From contig NZ_RJKR01000007.1 in NCBI RefSeq assembly GCF_003752025.1, forward strand, positions 124,001-188,000: a stretch of 64,000 nucleotides of DNA, in the 5' to 3' direction. Origin of the DNA: Curtobacterium sp. PhB115. Lineage in GTDB: Bacteria; Actinomycetota; Actinomycetes; Actinomycetales; Microbacteriaceae. A program made the position numbers and the translations under genes. Positions 1-7,869 of the stretch are shown piece after piece. Position 1 is the stretch's first letter, and each line of letters opens with the position of its first letter. The notes beneath the pieces are model-generated. The model was not told the DNA's origin and did no database searches. It was given only the letters and a program-made list of their open reading frames with translations.

Positions 1-579
1 TTCGCGGGTGTCGACCTGGCGATCGACCGCGGTTCGCGCGTGGTCATCCTCGGATTCAATGGTGCCGGCAAGACGACGCTGCTGCGCATCCTGGCGGGTG
101 CCGACCAGCCCGACACCGGGGAGATCCAGCCCGGGCACGGTCTGCGCATCGGCTACTACGCGCAGGAGCACGAGAACATCGACATCAACCGCACCGTGAT
201 CGAGAACATGGTGTCGGCGTCCACCGACCTCAACGAGACCGAGGCCCGTCGGGTGCTCGGGTCGTTCCTGTTCACGGGCGACGACGGCTACAAGAAGGCC
301 GGGGTGCTCTCCGGTGGTGAGAAGACCCGTCTGTCGCTCGCGATGATCGTCGTCTCCGGCGCGAACGTGCTGTTGCTCGACGAGCCGACGAACAACCTGG
401 ACCCGGCGTCGCGTGAGGAGATCCTCAACGCCCTGGCCGGCTTCGAGGGGGCCGTGGTGCTCGTGTCGCACGACGCTGGCGCGGTCGAGGCACTGAACCC
501 CGAGCGCGTGCTGCTGCTGCCGGACGGCACCGAGGACCACTGGAACAAGGACTACGCGGAGCTCATCGAGCTCGCGTAG
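1..579 (+). CDS. ABC-F family ATPase, C-terminal part (5' end outside window)
   Basis: The open frame enters from the left edge, so only the last 192 codons are present. They form the second nucleotide-binding domain of an ABC-F protein: Walker A GFNGAGKTT near the start, an ABC signature LSGGEKTRLSLA, Walker B LLLDEPTNNLD and a switch histidine in LVSHD. The LDEPTNNLD form and the absence of membrane segments are typical of ABC-F soluble twin-ATPase proteins, which act on the ribosome (translation factors or antibiotic protection). Which ABC-F subgroup it belongs to cannot be told without the N-terminal domain and linker. A strong hairpin follows the stop codon. Confidence 0.9.
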   Translation, partial: FAGVDLAIDRGSRVVILGFNGAGKTTLLRILAGADQPDTGEIQPGHGLRIGYYAQEHENIDINRTVIENMVSASTDLNETEARRVLGSFLFTGDDGYKKAGVLSGGEKTRLSLAMIVVSGANVLLLDEPTNNLDPASREEILNALAGFEGAVVLVSHDAGAVEALNPERVLLLPDGTEDHWNKDYAELIELA

Positions 580-611
580 CGCGCGCTGGCCGTCGTGGAC
601 TTGACCGGCTG

Positions 612-658
612 ACGGACGGGAGGCCCGTGGCGGTGTCGCCACGGGCCTCCCGTTCCGT
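612..658. terminator. Bidirectional hairpin terminator between ABC-F and SURF1 genes
   Basis: A perfect 17-bp inverted repeat (616-632 and 637-653) around a GTGT loop, extended by a few pairs on each side. It lies between two convergent genes and can stop transcription from both sides. The stem core GACGGGAGGC recurs in other terminators of this window. Confidence 0.8.
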
Positions 659-672
659 CTTCTGGGCGCGTC

Positions 673-1665
673 TCAGACGCGGCGAGCCTCGATGAGGTCG
701 TCCTCGATCTCGGCGTCGGTCTTCGGCTTGGCGTCCTTGCGGCGCTGGCGCTCCTGGGCGCGCTCGCGTTCCTCCGGGTCGTCCTGGTTGAGGTTCCGGT
801 ACTCCTGCACCATCACGTACGCCAGGAACCCGAAGCCACCGGCGGCGAACAGGAACCACTGGATGAAGTAGCTGAGGTGCAGACCGGTGTCGGCGGTGGG
901 ACGCTCCCAGCCGAGCGGTCGGGCCTCGGTCGGGGCGGGGGACTCGGAGGCGAGCTCGCCGTACGCCCCGGTCCAGATCGGCGTGTCCACCTTCTTCGCG
1001 ACGTCGGACAGCGTGACGGACTGCACCTGGTCGGTGTGTGCCGGGTCGGTGCGGCCGGGGATGCGCGGCTCGCTCTCCTGCAGCCGGACGACGGCGGTGA
1101 CCTCGCCGGACGGGGGCGCCGGCACGTGGTCGGGGGCGTCCTGCGCGTTGCCGGTGGGGACCCAGCCGCGGTCGACGACGAACGCGCGGCCGTCGTCGGT
1201 GACCAGGGGGGTGAGGACCTCGAACCCGGGCTGACCGTTGTGCACGCGGTTGCGCACGAGCAGCTGCGCGTCGACGTCGTAGTGGCCGGTCACGGAGACC
1301 CGGAGCCACTCTTGCTCGTCGTGCCAGCTGGAGGCCTCCGGCAGCGCCTGGTCGAGCGGCACCGGGGTGTGGTCGTAGTTCTGGGCGACCTGTTCGTTCT
1401 GGCGGACGGCCTCGTTGCGGCGGTCCCACTGCCACATGCCGAACAGCGCACAGACGATCGCGAAGACCACGGCGATGGCGAAGTACCCAACCCAGCGGCG
1501 GCTGCGGACGAAGTGCCAGCCGACGAAGGGCTCGTCCGGGTCGCGTGCGTCGTCCGGCGAGCCGACGCCCGCGCCGGCACCCGCACGTGCACTCGCGGCG
1601 GCGCGCTGCAGCTTGGCCGCGTGCTTCCGGCCGTACCGGGACTGCGGGTCGAAGTCGTCCGTCAT
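673..1665 (-). CDS. SURF1 family cytochrome oxidase biogenesis protein
   Basis: The 330-residue protein looks like an actinobacterial SURF1 homologue, a membrane protein that helps assemble the aa3-type cytochrome c oxidase. A hydrophobic segment follows a basic N-terminal stretch at about residues 57-77, after the family-type opening FVRSRRWVGYFAIA. The extracytoplasmic domain carries the landmarks VTGHYD, LVRNRVHNGQPGFEVLTPL and VDRGWVP. A second membrane helix lies near residue 270 (FIQWFLFAAGGFGFL), and the tail is charged. The ATG overlaps the stop of the upstream gene by 4 bp (ATGA), so translation is probably coupled to the DUF3099 operon. Confidence 0.88.
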   Translation of the reverse strand: MTDDFDPQSRYGRKHAAKLQRAAASARAGAGAGVGSPDDARDPDEPFVGWHFVRSRRWVGYFAIAVVFAIVCALFGMWQWDRRNEAVRQNEQVAQNYDHTPVPLDQALPEASSWHDEQEWLRVSVTGHYDVDAQLLVRNRVHNGQPGFEVLTPLVTDDGRAFVVDRGWVPTGNAQDAPDHVPAPPSGEVTAVVRLQESEPRIPGRTDPAHTDQVQSVTLSDVAKKVDTPIWTGAYGELASESPAPTEARPLGWERPTADTGLHLSYFIQWFLFAAGGFGFLAYVMVQEYRNLNQDDPEERERAQERQRRKDAKPKTDAEIEDDLIEARRV

Positions 1666-1970
1666 CGGGTGGTGCCGGTGGAGCGCACCCCGACGTCGTT
1701 CTTCGGTGACGCGACGGGATCGCGCTCGTCGTCGAGTCGGTCGACGTCCTCGTGCATGCCGGTCACGCGGACCGGGAACGAGCGGGACCGGAGGTAGTCG
1801 GCGAGGAAGTCACGGTGCTCCTCGCACGCGGCCCAGATCTTCACGCGGTCGGTGGCGTGGATGCGCGGGTTGCGCCAGTTCACGCGCCACGCGGCGGTGG
1901 AGACGCAGCCGGCACGCGAGCACACCGGGGTCGAGCCCGGTTCGGTGTGCAGGTCGAAGGTCGCGCCCAT
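1662..1970 (-). CDS. Conserved hypothetical protein between DUF3099 and SURF1 genes
   Basis: The 102-residue protein begins at the ATG that overlaps the DUF3099 stop as TGATG. An in-frame ATG 45 bp further upstream exists but would run into the DUF3099 gene. The body holds two cysteines in CSRAGC, a WRVNWRNPRIH stretch, a further Cys and His in ACEEHRDF, and an acidic tail. The Cys/His spacing could bind a metal, but that is speculation. I recognise the pattern from actinobacterial genomes only as an uncharacterised conserved family. It is sandwiched between two membrane protein genes in a translationally coupled operon. Confidence 0.75.
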   Translation of the reverse strand: MGATFDLHTEPGSTPVCSRAGCVSTAAWRVNWRNPRIHATDRVKIWAACEEHRDFLADYLRSRSFPVRVTGMHEDVDRLDDERDPVASPKNDVGVRSTGTTR

Positions 1971-2392
1971 CAGCGGTGCCCCCACATCTTCGAGCGGTCG
2001 CCGTTGCGCTGCCACTCGTCCTGCGCGTGCTGCGCCTGCTGACGGAGGCGGTCCTGCTCGTCACGGTACGCCTGCGCCCGGGCGTCCTCCTGCTGCTCGC
2101 GGAGGCCCGGTTCGGCGGCGTCGTACAGCTGCATGGCACCGGCGGGGGAGATCATGTCGCTCTCGGTGCGGCTGCCCGCGTTCGCGATGACGACGGCGAC
2201 CCAGGGGATCACCGCGGCGAGGACGATCGGCACGACCGCGATCCACGAGTGCCAGATGGAGTAGACCAGCACGGCAACGACGAAGAGCACGACTCTGATG
2301 GCCATCTGCCACACGTAGCGGGACAGGCGATGCGCCCGATCCTGCTCCGGCGAATCCGGGAGCGTGGTGATGCTGGTGTGCGTGCTCTTCAT
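1970..2392 (-). CDS. DUF3099 family membrane protein
   Basis: The 140-residue protein has a polar N-terminus, two closely spaced membrane helices at about residues 29-47 and 50-71, and a charged, Gln/Arg-rich cytoplasmic tail that may form a coiled coil. This fits the actinobacterial DUF3099 family, whose function is unknown. It is the first gene of the three-gene operon ending in SURF1. A -10-like TAGGCT lies at 2421-2426 on the minus strand, giving a leader of roughly 20 bases that contains GGAGA as ribosome binding site. Confidence 0.82.
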   Translation of the reverse strand: MKSTHTSITTLPDSPEQDRAHRLSRYVWQMAIRVVLFVVAVLVYSIWHSWIAVVPIVLAAVIPWVAVVIANAGSRTESDMISPAGAMQLYDAAEPGLREQQEDARAQAYRDEQDRLRQQAQHAQDEWQRNGDRSKMWGHR

Positions 2393-2485
2393 ACCGATGG
2401 TCTCCGTCTACCCGTGTCCCAGCCTAAGCCTGTCCGGCCCGACATGCGTGCGCCGCGCGCGAACGCGTGCCCGTGTGGCCTCCGG

Positions 2486-2491
2486 TACGCT
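2486..2491 (+). promoter_or_regulatory. -10-like TACGCT upstream of fabG
   Basis: TACGCT lies 9 bases before an in-frame GTG at 2501 and 66 bases before the preferred ATG at 2558. If transcription starts near 2500, either a leaderless FabG with 19 extra residues or a leadered ATG start with GGAG is possible. Confidence 0.45.
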
Positions 2492-2557
2492 CGTCCGGGC
2501 GTGTCAGCCGGGTCTCCCGACGCGACGCGCCGGACACCACCACCGAACGGAGCGACC

Positions 2558-3271
2558 ATGAGCACCCCCCGTACCGTCCTGATCACCGGCGGCAACCGCG
2601 GCATCGGCCACGCCCTCGCCGAGCGGTTCGTCGCCGCCGGGCACCGCGTCGCCGTGACGTCGCGGAACGGACAGGGCGGCCCCGAGGGTGCGCTCACGGT
2701 GCAGGCCGACATCACCGACACCGCCTCGGTGGACGCGGCCTTCACACAGGTCGAGGCCGAGCTCGGGCCCATCGAGGTCCTCGTCGCGAACGCCGGCATC
2801 ACGAACGACCAGTTGCTGCTCCGGATGTCCGAGGACGACTTCACGAGCGTGGTCGACACGAACCTCACCGGCACCTTCCGCGTGGTCAAGCGCGCGACCA
2901 AGGGCATGATGAAGGCGAAGTTCGGCCGGATCGTGCTCATGTCGAGCGTCGTCGGCGCCTACGGTCAGATCGGCCAGGTCAACTACGCGTCGTCGAAGGC
3001 AGCCCTCGTCGGTATGGCCCGCTCGATCACCCGCGAGCTCGGGTCGCGCGGCATCACGGCGAACGTCGTCGCCCCCGGCTTCATCCAGACCGACATGACG
3101 GCAGCGCTCTCCGACGAGCTGCAAGCCGAGTTCAAGAAGGCGATCCCGGCGGCGCGCTACGGCACCGTCGACGACGTGGCGGACGCCACGCTCTTCTTGG
3201 CGAGCGACGGCGCCGGGTACGTCTCCGGCGCGATCATCCCGGTCGACGGCGGCCTCGGGATGGGCCACTAG
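2558..3271 (+). CDS. fabG: 3-oxoacyl-ACP reductase (FabG/MabA type SDR)
   Basis: The 237-residue short-chain dehydrogenase would reduce 3-oxoacyl-ACP with NADPH in fatty acid elongation. The cofactor loop TGGNRGIG is at residues 10-17, NAG follows at about 78-80, and the catalytic Ser and the YASSK pair of Tyr and Lys are near residues 132-152. The ending DGGLGMGH is typical of actinobacterial FabG. The ATG at 2558 has GGAG six bases upstream. A GTG at 2501 in the same frame would add 19 residues, and mycobacterial MabA does carry an N-terminal extension, so that start is possible. No other FAS gene is adjacent. Confidence 0.88.
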   Translation: MSTPRTVLITGGNRGIGHALAERFVAAGHRVAVTSRNGQGGPEGALTVQADITDTASVDAAFTQVEAELGPIEVLVANAGITNDQLLLRMSEDDFTSVVDTNLTGTFRVVKRATKGMMKAKFGRIVLMSSVVGAYGQIGQVNYASSKAALVGMARSITRELGSRGITANVVAPGFIQTDMTAALSDELQAEFKKAIPAARYGTVDDVADATLFLASDGAGYVSGAIIPVDGGLGMGH

Positions 3272-3330
3272 GGCCTCGATGTCCGCGAGGTCCGCGAGCC
3301 GACGGGCCGCGGTGGTCGTCGCGGTCGCCG

Positions 3331-3390
3331 TTTCGCGCTGAGCGACAGTTCACGGGCGCTCGAGCGCGTGAGGTGTCGCTGAGCGCGAAA
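3331..3390. repeat. 60-bp REP-like palindrome between fabG and serB
   Basis: The two halves can pair over most of their length: TTTCGCGCTGAGCGACA at the left faces its near-perfect complement at the right, with a GCGCTCGAGCGC core. It lies between convergent genes, may act as a terminator for both, and shares the CGACAGTTC motif with the duplicated repeat at 48.7-49.1 kb. Confidence 0.75.
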
Positions 3391-3430
3391 AGTCGGCGCC
3401 GAGCACGCCGCGCCGAGCACGCCGCGCGCC

Positions 3431-4069
3431 TCAGCCGCGCAGACCGAGCGTCGCCAGCACCGAGGACAGGTCGCGGTCGACGACGGCGACGTCGGCCTGC
3501 TCGCGCACCCGCGGCTTCGCGTCGAAGGCCACCGAGAGCGCCGCGACGCGCATCATCTCGAGGTCGTTCGCCCCGTCGCCGATCGCCACGGTCCGGCTCG
3601 CGTCGACGCCGTCCGCGGCCGCCCACTCGCGGAGCGCGACGGCCTTGGCGTGCGCGTCCACGACGTCGCCGAGCACCCGGCCGGTGAGCACGCCGTCGAT
3701 CACCTCGAGGCGATTGGCCCGGCAGTGGTCGAGGCCGAGCTGCTCCGCGAACGGGTCGAGCACCTCGTGGAAGCCGCCGGACACGACGCCGACGGTGCCG
3801 CCGGCGGCGTGCACGCCGCGGACCAGCTGGTCGGCCCCTCGCGTCACGCGGACCGCCTGCTGTGCGCGGACGAAGACGTCAGCCTGGAGGCCCGCCAGGG
3901 TCGCGACACGCTCCCGGAGGCTCTCCGCGAAGTCGATCTCGCCGCGCATGGCGCGCTCCGTGATCGCCGCGACCTGTGGCCGGGTCCCGGCGGAGTCGGC
4001 GAGGAGTTCGATCACCTCGTCCTCGAGCAGGGTGGAATCGGCATCGAGGACGACGAGGAAGCGTGGCAC
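3431..4069 (-). CDS. serB: Phosphoserine phosphatase, HAD superfamily
   Basis: The 212-residue protein would hydrolyse O-phosphoserine, the last step of serine synthesis. It has the HAD nucleophile motif DADSTLLE at residues 9-16, the cap region with EAxxERAMRGEIDF-like sequence (TERAMRGEIDFAESL), motif II in VGVVSGGFHEV, a lysine in HAKAVALREW and motif III/IV GDGANDLEMM. This set is that of SerB. It is the short form with no ACT domain. The GTG start is chosen because it follows a TACCGT box by six bases, which suggests a leaderless message; the frame stays open further upstream but runs into the glgC region. Confidence 0.9.
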   Translation of the reverse strand: MPRFLVVLDADSTLLEDEVIELLADSAGTRPQVAAITERAMRGEIDFAESLRERVATLAGLQADVFVRAQQAVRVTRGADQLVRGVHAAGGTVGVVSGGFHEVLDPFAEQLGLDHCRANRLEVIDGVLTGRVLGDVVDAHAKAVALREWAAADGVDASRTVAIGDGANDLEMMRVAALSVAFDAKPRVREQADVAVVDRDLSSVLATLGLRG

Positions 4070-4075
4070 GCACCA

Positions 4076-4081
4076 ACGGTA
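4076..4081 (-). promoter_or_regulatory. -10-like TACCGT of serB
   Basis: TACCGT on the minus strand, six bases before the GTG of serB; consistent with a leaderless transcript. Confidence 0.5.
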
Positions 4082-4090
4082 CCGACTGAC

Positions 4091-4128
4091 GGAGGCACGG
4101 CCGCGTCTGTGACGCGAGCCGTGCCTCC
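4091..4128 (-). terminator. Hairpin terminator after glgC
   Basis: An 11-bp outer stem (4091-4101 with 4118-4128) and a 6-bp inner stem CGCGTC/GACGCG around a 3-base loop. It follows the glgC stop in the direction of glgC transcription and precedes the serB promoter. Confidence 0.7.
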
Positions 4129-4164
4129 GGTGTGGTGCCAGGGTGTCGACGCGAGGGGCCGACG

Positions 4165-5406
4165 CTACGCGTCGACGCGGACGCCCTTGCCCACCACGGT
4201 GATGCCGGACTCGGTGACGGTGAAGCCGCGGGCCTCGTCGGCCTCGCGGTCGACGCCCACCTGCGCACCCGGCGCGATGACCACGTCCTTGTCGAGGATC
4301 GCGCGGTTCACGACCGATCCCGCACCGATGGTCGCCCGCTCGAAGACGATCGAGTCGAGGACCTTCGCCCCCGAGTCGATGCCGCACCACGGGCCGATCA
4401 TGCTGCGCTCGACCTGCGCTCCGGACACCAGGCACCCGAGCGAGACGAGCGAGTCGACCGTCGAGCCGGTGTTGCCGTTCGCGTCGCGGACGAACTTCGC
4501 CGGGGGCAGGTTCGTCTGCTGGTTGAAGATCGGCCAGTGCTGGTTGTACAGGTTGAACACCGGGACCGGGGCGATGAGGTCCATGTGCGCGTCGAAGAAC
4601 GAGTCGATCGTCCCCACGTCGCGCCAGTAGTACTTGTCGCGGTCGGTCGAGCCGGGGACCTCGTTGCGCTTGAGGTCGTACACGCCGGCGTCGCCGCGGT
4701 TCACGAAGTCGGGCACGATGTCGCCGCCCATGTCGTGGGCGGACGACTCGACCTGACCGTCGCGGAGCACCGCGTCGACGAGCGCGTCGGCGTTGAACAC
4801 GTAGTTGCCCATCGACGCGAGGATCTCGCCGGGGGAGTCGGCCAGACCGACGGCGTCCGTCGGCTTCTCGAGGAAGGCCTCGATCTTCGTCGGGTCGTCG
4901 TCGGCGACCTGGATGACGCCGAACTGGTCGGCGAGGCCGATCGGCTGGCGGATCGCGGCGACGGTGGCGCTGCGGCCCGAGGCGATGTGGGCCTCGACCA
5001 TCTGGTGGAAGTCCATCCGGTACACGTGGTCGGCGCCGACCACCACGACGATGTCGGGTCGCTCGTCGCGCAGCAGGTTGAGCGACTGCAGGATCGCGTC
5101 GGCAGAGCCGGCGAACCACCGCTTGCCGAGGCGCTGCTGCGCGGGGACCGACGCCACGTACGAGCCGAGCAGCCCCTCCATGCGCCACGTCTCGGCGACG
5201 TGGCGGTCGAGACTGTGCGACTTGTACTGGGTCAGCACCACGATCTTCTGCAGACCGGAGTTCACCAGGTTCGACAGTGCGAAGTCGATGAGACGGAAGT
5301 TCCCGCCGAACGGGACAGCGGGCTTCGCCCGGTCGGCCGTGAGCGGCATGAGCCGCTTTCCCTCGCCTCCGGCGAGCACGATGCCGAATACCTTCTTTGG
5401 TGCCAT
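4165..5406 (-). CDS. glgC: Glucose-1-phosphate adenylyltransferase
   Basis: The 413-residue enzyme makes ADP-glucose from glucose-1-phosphate and ATP for glycogen synthesis. The N-terminal nucleotidyltransferase domain opens with [16 protein letters not shown] and has [20 protein letters not shown], and [11 protein letters not shown]. The C-terminal left-handed beta-helix ends with GVRVDA. All of this is standard GlgC at usual length. The ATG at 5406 directly precedes MAPKKVFGI and sits seven bases after a TACTGT box. It is divergent from glgA across only 47 bp, so the two glycogen genes probably share control. Confidence 0.95.
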   Translation of the reverse strand: MAPKKVFGIVLAGGEGKRLMPLTADRAKPAVPFGGNFRLIDFALSNLVNSGLQKIVVLTQYKSHSLDRHVAETWRMEGLLGSYVASVPAQQRLGKRWFAGSADAILQSLNLLRDERPDIVVVVGADHVYRMDFHQMVEAHIASGRSATVAAIRQPIGLADQFGVIQVADDDPTKIEAFLEKPTDAVGLADSPGEILASMGNYVFNADALVDAVLRDGQVESSAHDMGGDIVPDFVNRGDAGVYDLKRNEVPGSTDRDKYYWRDVGTIDSFFDAHMDLIAPVPVFNLYNQHWPIFNQQTNLPPAKFVRDANGNTGSTVDSLVSLGCLVSGAQVERSMIGPWCGIDSGAKVLDSIVFERATIGAGSVVNRAILDKDVVIAPGAQVGVDREADEARGFTVTESGITVVGKGVRVDA

Positions 5407-5413
5407 GCCGCTC

Positions 5414-5419
5414 ACAGTA
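5414..5419 (-). promoter_or_regulatory. -10-like TACTGT of glgC
   Basis: TACTGT on the minus strand with seven bases to the glgC ATG, suggesting a leaderless message. Confidence 0.5.
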
Positions 5420-5441
5420 GGCGTCAGCACTGGGAACCGGT

Positions 5442-5447
5442 TACGTT
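5442..5447 (+). promoter_or_regulatory. -10-like TACGTT of glgA
   Basis: TACGTT with six bases to the glgA GTG. The glgC and glgA hexamers are 22 bp apart in the 47-bp divergent gap, so little room is left for separate regulators. Confidence 0.5.
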
Positions 5448-5453
5448 GAACCC

Positions 5454-6653
5454 GTGCGAGTCGATCTACTGACCAGGGAGTATCCGCCGGAGGTCTACGG
5501 CGGAGCGGGTGTCCACGTGGCCGAACTGACTGCTGCGTTGCGGTCGGGGACCGACACCGACGTCCGGGTCCGGGCCTTCGGGGCCTTCCGCGACGAAGAG
5601 GACGTGTGGGGCTACCGGACCCCGGCGGGCCTCGAGCAGGCCAACGGTGCGCTGCAGGCGCTCGGCACCGACGTCGCCATCGCGGCGGACGTCGAGGGCG
5701 CCGACATCGTGCACTCCCACACCTGGTACGCGAACGCCGCTGGGCGGATCGCGCAGCTGACCTACGGCATCCCGCACGTCGTCACCGCCCACAGCCTCGA
5801 GCCGCTCCGCCCGTGGAAGGCCGAGCAGCTCGGCGGGGGTTACCGTCTGTCGAGCTGGATGGAGCGCGAGGCGTTCGAGCAGGCCGACGGCGTCATCGCG
5901 GTCTCGAAGGCGATGCGCGCGGACATCCTCCGCTCGTACCCGTCGATCGACCCGTCGAAGGTGCACGTCGTCTACAACGGCATCGACATCGACGAGTGGA
6001 AGCCGACCGTCGACGAGGACGCCGTGCGCGCCCTCGGCATCGACCCGTCGCGACCGAGTGTCGTGTTCGTCGGCCGGATCACCCGCCAGAAGGGTCTGCC
6101 GTACCTGCTCCGCGCGGTGGCCTCGCTGCCGCCGGAGGTCCAGATCGTGCTGTGCGCCGGTGCCCCGGACACCCCGGAGATCCTCGCCGAGGTGACCGGT
6201 CTCGTCGAGGGCCTCCGCGAACAGCGCGAGGGCGTCGTCTGGATCGACCGGATGCTCGCCCACCAGGAGATCGTCAACGTGCTCTCCTCCGGCACCGTGT
6301 TCGTGTGCCCGTCGATCTACGAGCCGCTCGGCATCGTGAACCTCGAGGCCATGGCGTGCGGGATCCCCGTCGTCGGCACCGGCACCGGGGGCATCCCCGA
6401 GGTCGTGGCGGACGGGCTCACCGGACGCATCGTCCCGATCGACCAGGCGCAGGACGGCACCGGCACCCCGACCGACCCCGACCGCTACGTGGCCGACCTC
6501 GCCGCGACCCTCACCGAGGTGCTCGCCGACGAGGGCCTGGCGAAGCTGATGGGCCGTGCCGGACGCCTCCGCGTGGAGACCGAGTTCACCTGGGACGCGA
6601 TCGCGTCGCGGACACGGCACGTCTACGACGAGGTGCTCGGCCGGAACCCGTAG
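5454..6653 (+). CDS. glgA: Glycogen synthase, actinobacterial GT4 type
   Basis: The 399-residue retaining glycosyltransferase has the GT-B fold. The N-terminus [17 protein letters not shown] is typical of the actinobacterial GlgA/GlgM type. Further landmarks are VHSHTWYAN, the VYNGID linker, [11 protein letters not shown] at the start of the C-terminal domain and the nucleotide-sugar motif [18 protein letters not shown]. The closest characterised relatives use ADP-glucose to extend alpha-1,4-glucan, or make maltose-1-phosphate in the GlgM group; the sequence alone does not settle which. Pairing with divergent glgC supports ADP-glucose use. The GTG start is fixed by the close -10-like box. Confidence 0.92.
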   Translation: MRVDLLTREYPPEVYGGAGVHVAELTAALRSGTDTDVRVRAFGAFRDEEDVWGYRTPAGLEQANGALQALGTDVAIAADVEGADIVHSHTWYANAAGRIAQLTYGIPHVVTAHSLEPLRPWKAEQLGGGYRLSSWMEREAFEQADGVIAVSKAMRADILRSYPSIDPSKVHVVYNGIDIDEWKPTVDEDAVRALGIDPSRPSVVFVGRITRQKGLPYLLRAVASLPPEVQIVLCAGAPDTPEILAEVTGLVEGLREQREGVVWIDRMLAHQEIVNVLSSGTVFVCPSIYEPLGIVNLEAMACGIPVVGTGTGGIPEVVADGLTGRIVPIDQAQDGTGTPTDPDRYVADLAATLTEVLADEGLAKLMGRAGRLRVETEFTWDAIASRTRHVYDEVLGRNP

Positions 6654-6656
6654 GCT
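6651..6656 (+). promoter_or_regulatory. -10-like TAGGCT upstream of ABC ATPase
   Basis: TAGGCT overlaps the glgA stop codon and lies six bases before the ATG at 6663, so the ABC gene can have its own leaderless transcript. Confidence 0.45.
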
Positions 6657-6662
6657 GGTCGC

Positions 6663-7445
6663 ATGCCCTCGGTCGTGCGCTTGTCAGACGTCTCCGTGGT
6701 CCGCAACGGGGCCACCATCCTCGACTCCGTGTCGTGGGAGGTGCAGGACGACGAACGGTGGGTCGTGCTCGGTGCGAACGGCGCCGGCAAGACCACCCTG
6801 CTGCAGGTCACGGGTGCGCAGACCTTCCCGACCTCCGGTGAGGTCGAGGTGCTCGGCACCGAGCTCGGCGGCGCCGACCTGTTCGAGCTCCGCCCGCGCA
6901 TCGGTTTCGCGTCGACCGCGCTCGCCCGCCGGATCCCGGTGACCGAGAAGGTCATCGACGTCGTGCTCACCGCGGCGTACTCGGTGACCGGTCGCTGGAA
7001 CGAGGAGTACGAGGAGCTCGACGTCCGTCGTGCGCAGCGCGTGCTCGACGAGTGGGGCCTCGGGTCCTTCACCGACCGCACGTTCGGCGAACTGAGCGAC
7101 GGCGAGCAGAAGCGCGTCCAGATCGCCCGTGCGGTGATGACGGACCCGGAGATCCTGTTCCTCGACGAGCCGGCCGCGTCGCTCGACCTCGGGGCCCGCG
7201 AGAGCCTCGTCCGCACCCTCGGCGGCTACGCCCAGAGCGCGGACTCGCCGGCCATCGTCATCGTCACGCACCACGTCGAGGAGATCCCGGCCGGGTTCAC
7301 CCACGCGCTCGTCCTCGCGGACGGCCACGTGCAGGCCGCCGGGCCCATCGACGAGGTCCTGACCGACCAGACCCTGACCGAGGCGTTCGGCATCGAACTC
7401 TCCGTCACCAAGGACGCCGGTCGCTACACGGCACGCGCCGCGTAG
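6663..7445 (+). CDS. ABC transporter ATP-binding protein, stand-alone
   Basis: The 260-residue single nucleotide-binding domain has Walker A GANGAGKTT at about residues 38-46, an ABC signature LSDGEQKRVQIARA (S-D-G rather than S-G-G), Walker B ILFLDEPAASLD and the switch histidine in VTHHVEEIP. The signature and the VEEIP ending resemble ModF-like or iron-complex type ATPases, which often lack an adjacent permease. No permease or binding protein gene is nearby, so the substrate cannot be named. It starts nine bases after glgA, with its own -10-like box. Confidence 0.85.
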   Translation: MPSVVRLSDVSVVRNGATILDSVSWEVQDDERWVVLGANGAGKTTLLQVTGAQTFPTSGEVEVLGTELGGADLFELRPRIGFASTALARRIPVTEKVIDVVLTAAYSVTGRWNEEYEELDVRRAQRVLDEWGLGSFTDRTFGELSDGEQKRVQIARAVMTDPEILFLDEPAASLDLGARESLVRTLGGYAQSADSPAIVIVTHHVEEIPAGFTHALVLADGHVQAAGPIDEVLTDQTLTEAFGIELSVTKDAGRYTARAA

Positions 7446-7457
7446 CGCTGCGATCGG

Positions 7458-7483
7458 GCCGTCTCTCTGGTAACGTAGACGGC
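7458..7483 (+). promoter_or_regulatory. rpmE2 promoter: TAACGT inside an inverted repeat
   Basis: A -10-like TAACGT at 7471-7476 is flanked by GCCGTCT (7458-7464) and AGACGGC (7477-7483). The arrangement could be a repressor site over the promoter. It does not match the AT-rich Zur box that I know from actinobacteria. Confidence 0.4.
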
Positions 7484-7553
7484 TGGCGCAAGCCGACGAC
7501 TTCCCGCGCATTCGCGCACTCCCCATCACCGCTACCGCTATCGAGGAAACTCC

Positions 7554-7802
7554 ATGAAGACCGACACCCACCCCGAGTACCGCGCCATCGTCTTCCGCGA
7601 CCTGGCCTCCGGTGAGACGTTCCTGACGCGTTCGACCGCGAACAGCGACAAGACCATCGAGCTCGACGGTGCCACCTACCCGGTGATCGACGTCGAGATC
7701 TCCTCCGCGTCGCACCCGTTCTACACGGGCAAGCAGCGCATCCTCGACTCGGCCGGCCGCGTCGAGAAGTTCAACCAGCGCTTCAAGGGCTTCTCCAAGT
7801 AG
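7554..7802 (+). CDS. rpmE2: 50S ribosomal protein bL31, type B
   Basis: The 82-residue protein opens [16 protein letters not shown] and contains SHPFYTGKQ and the ending [11 protein letters not shown], all diagnostic of type B L31. There is no cysteine, so it is the zinc-free (C-minus) form that can replace the zinc-binding L31 when zinc is scarce. In many actinobacteria this form is under Zur control. GAGGA lies six bases before the ATG. It has its own promoter about 70 bases upstream and is followed by a strong terminator. Confidence 0.95.
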   Translation: MKTDTHPEYRAIVFRDLASGETFLTRSTANSDKTIELDGATYPVIDVEISSASHPFYTGKQRILDSAGRVEKFNQRFKGFSK

Positions 7803-7821
7803 GGATCGGCCCCGACGCGAC

Positions 7822-7855
7822 AACGGGCGGTCCTCCTTCGGGAGGGCCGCCCGTT
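7822..7855 (+). terminator. Hairpin terminator after rpmE2
   Basis: A 15-bp stem (7822-7836 with 7841-7855, one mismatch) closed by a TTCG tetraloop. It also faces the 3' end of the Ter cluster, so it may act in both directions. Confidence 0.85.
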
Positions 7856-7869
7856 CCGTGTACCAGCGG

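Noticed and set aside
2501..2557. N-terminal extension of FabG from a GTG at 2501
   Set aside because: Possible because of the TACGCT box, but the extension lacks family similarity and the ATG at 2558 has a ribosome site. Kept only as an alternative.
7554..7802. Zur-box call at the rpmE2 promoter
   Set aside because: The inverted repeat is GC-rich and does not match the AT-rich Zur consensus.
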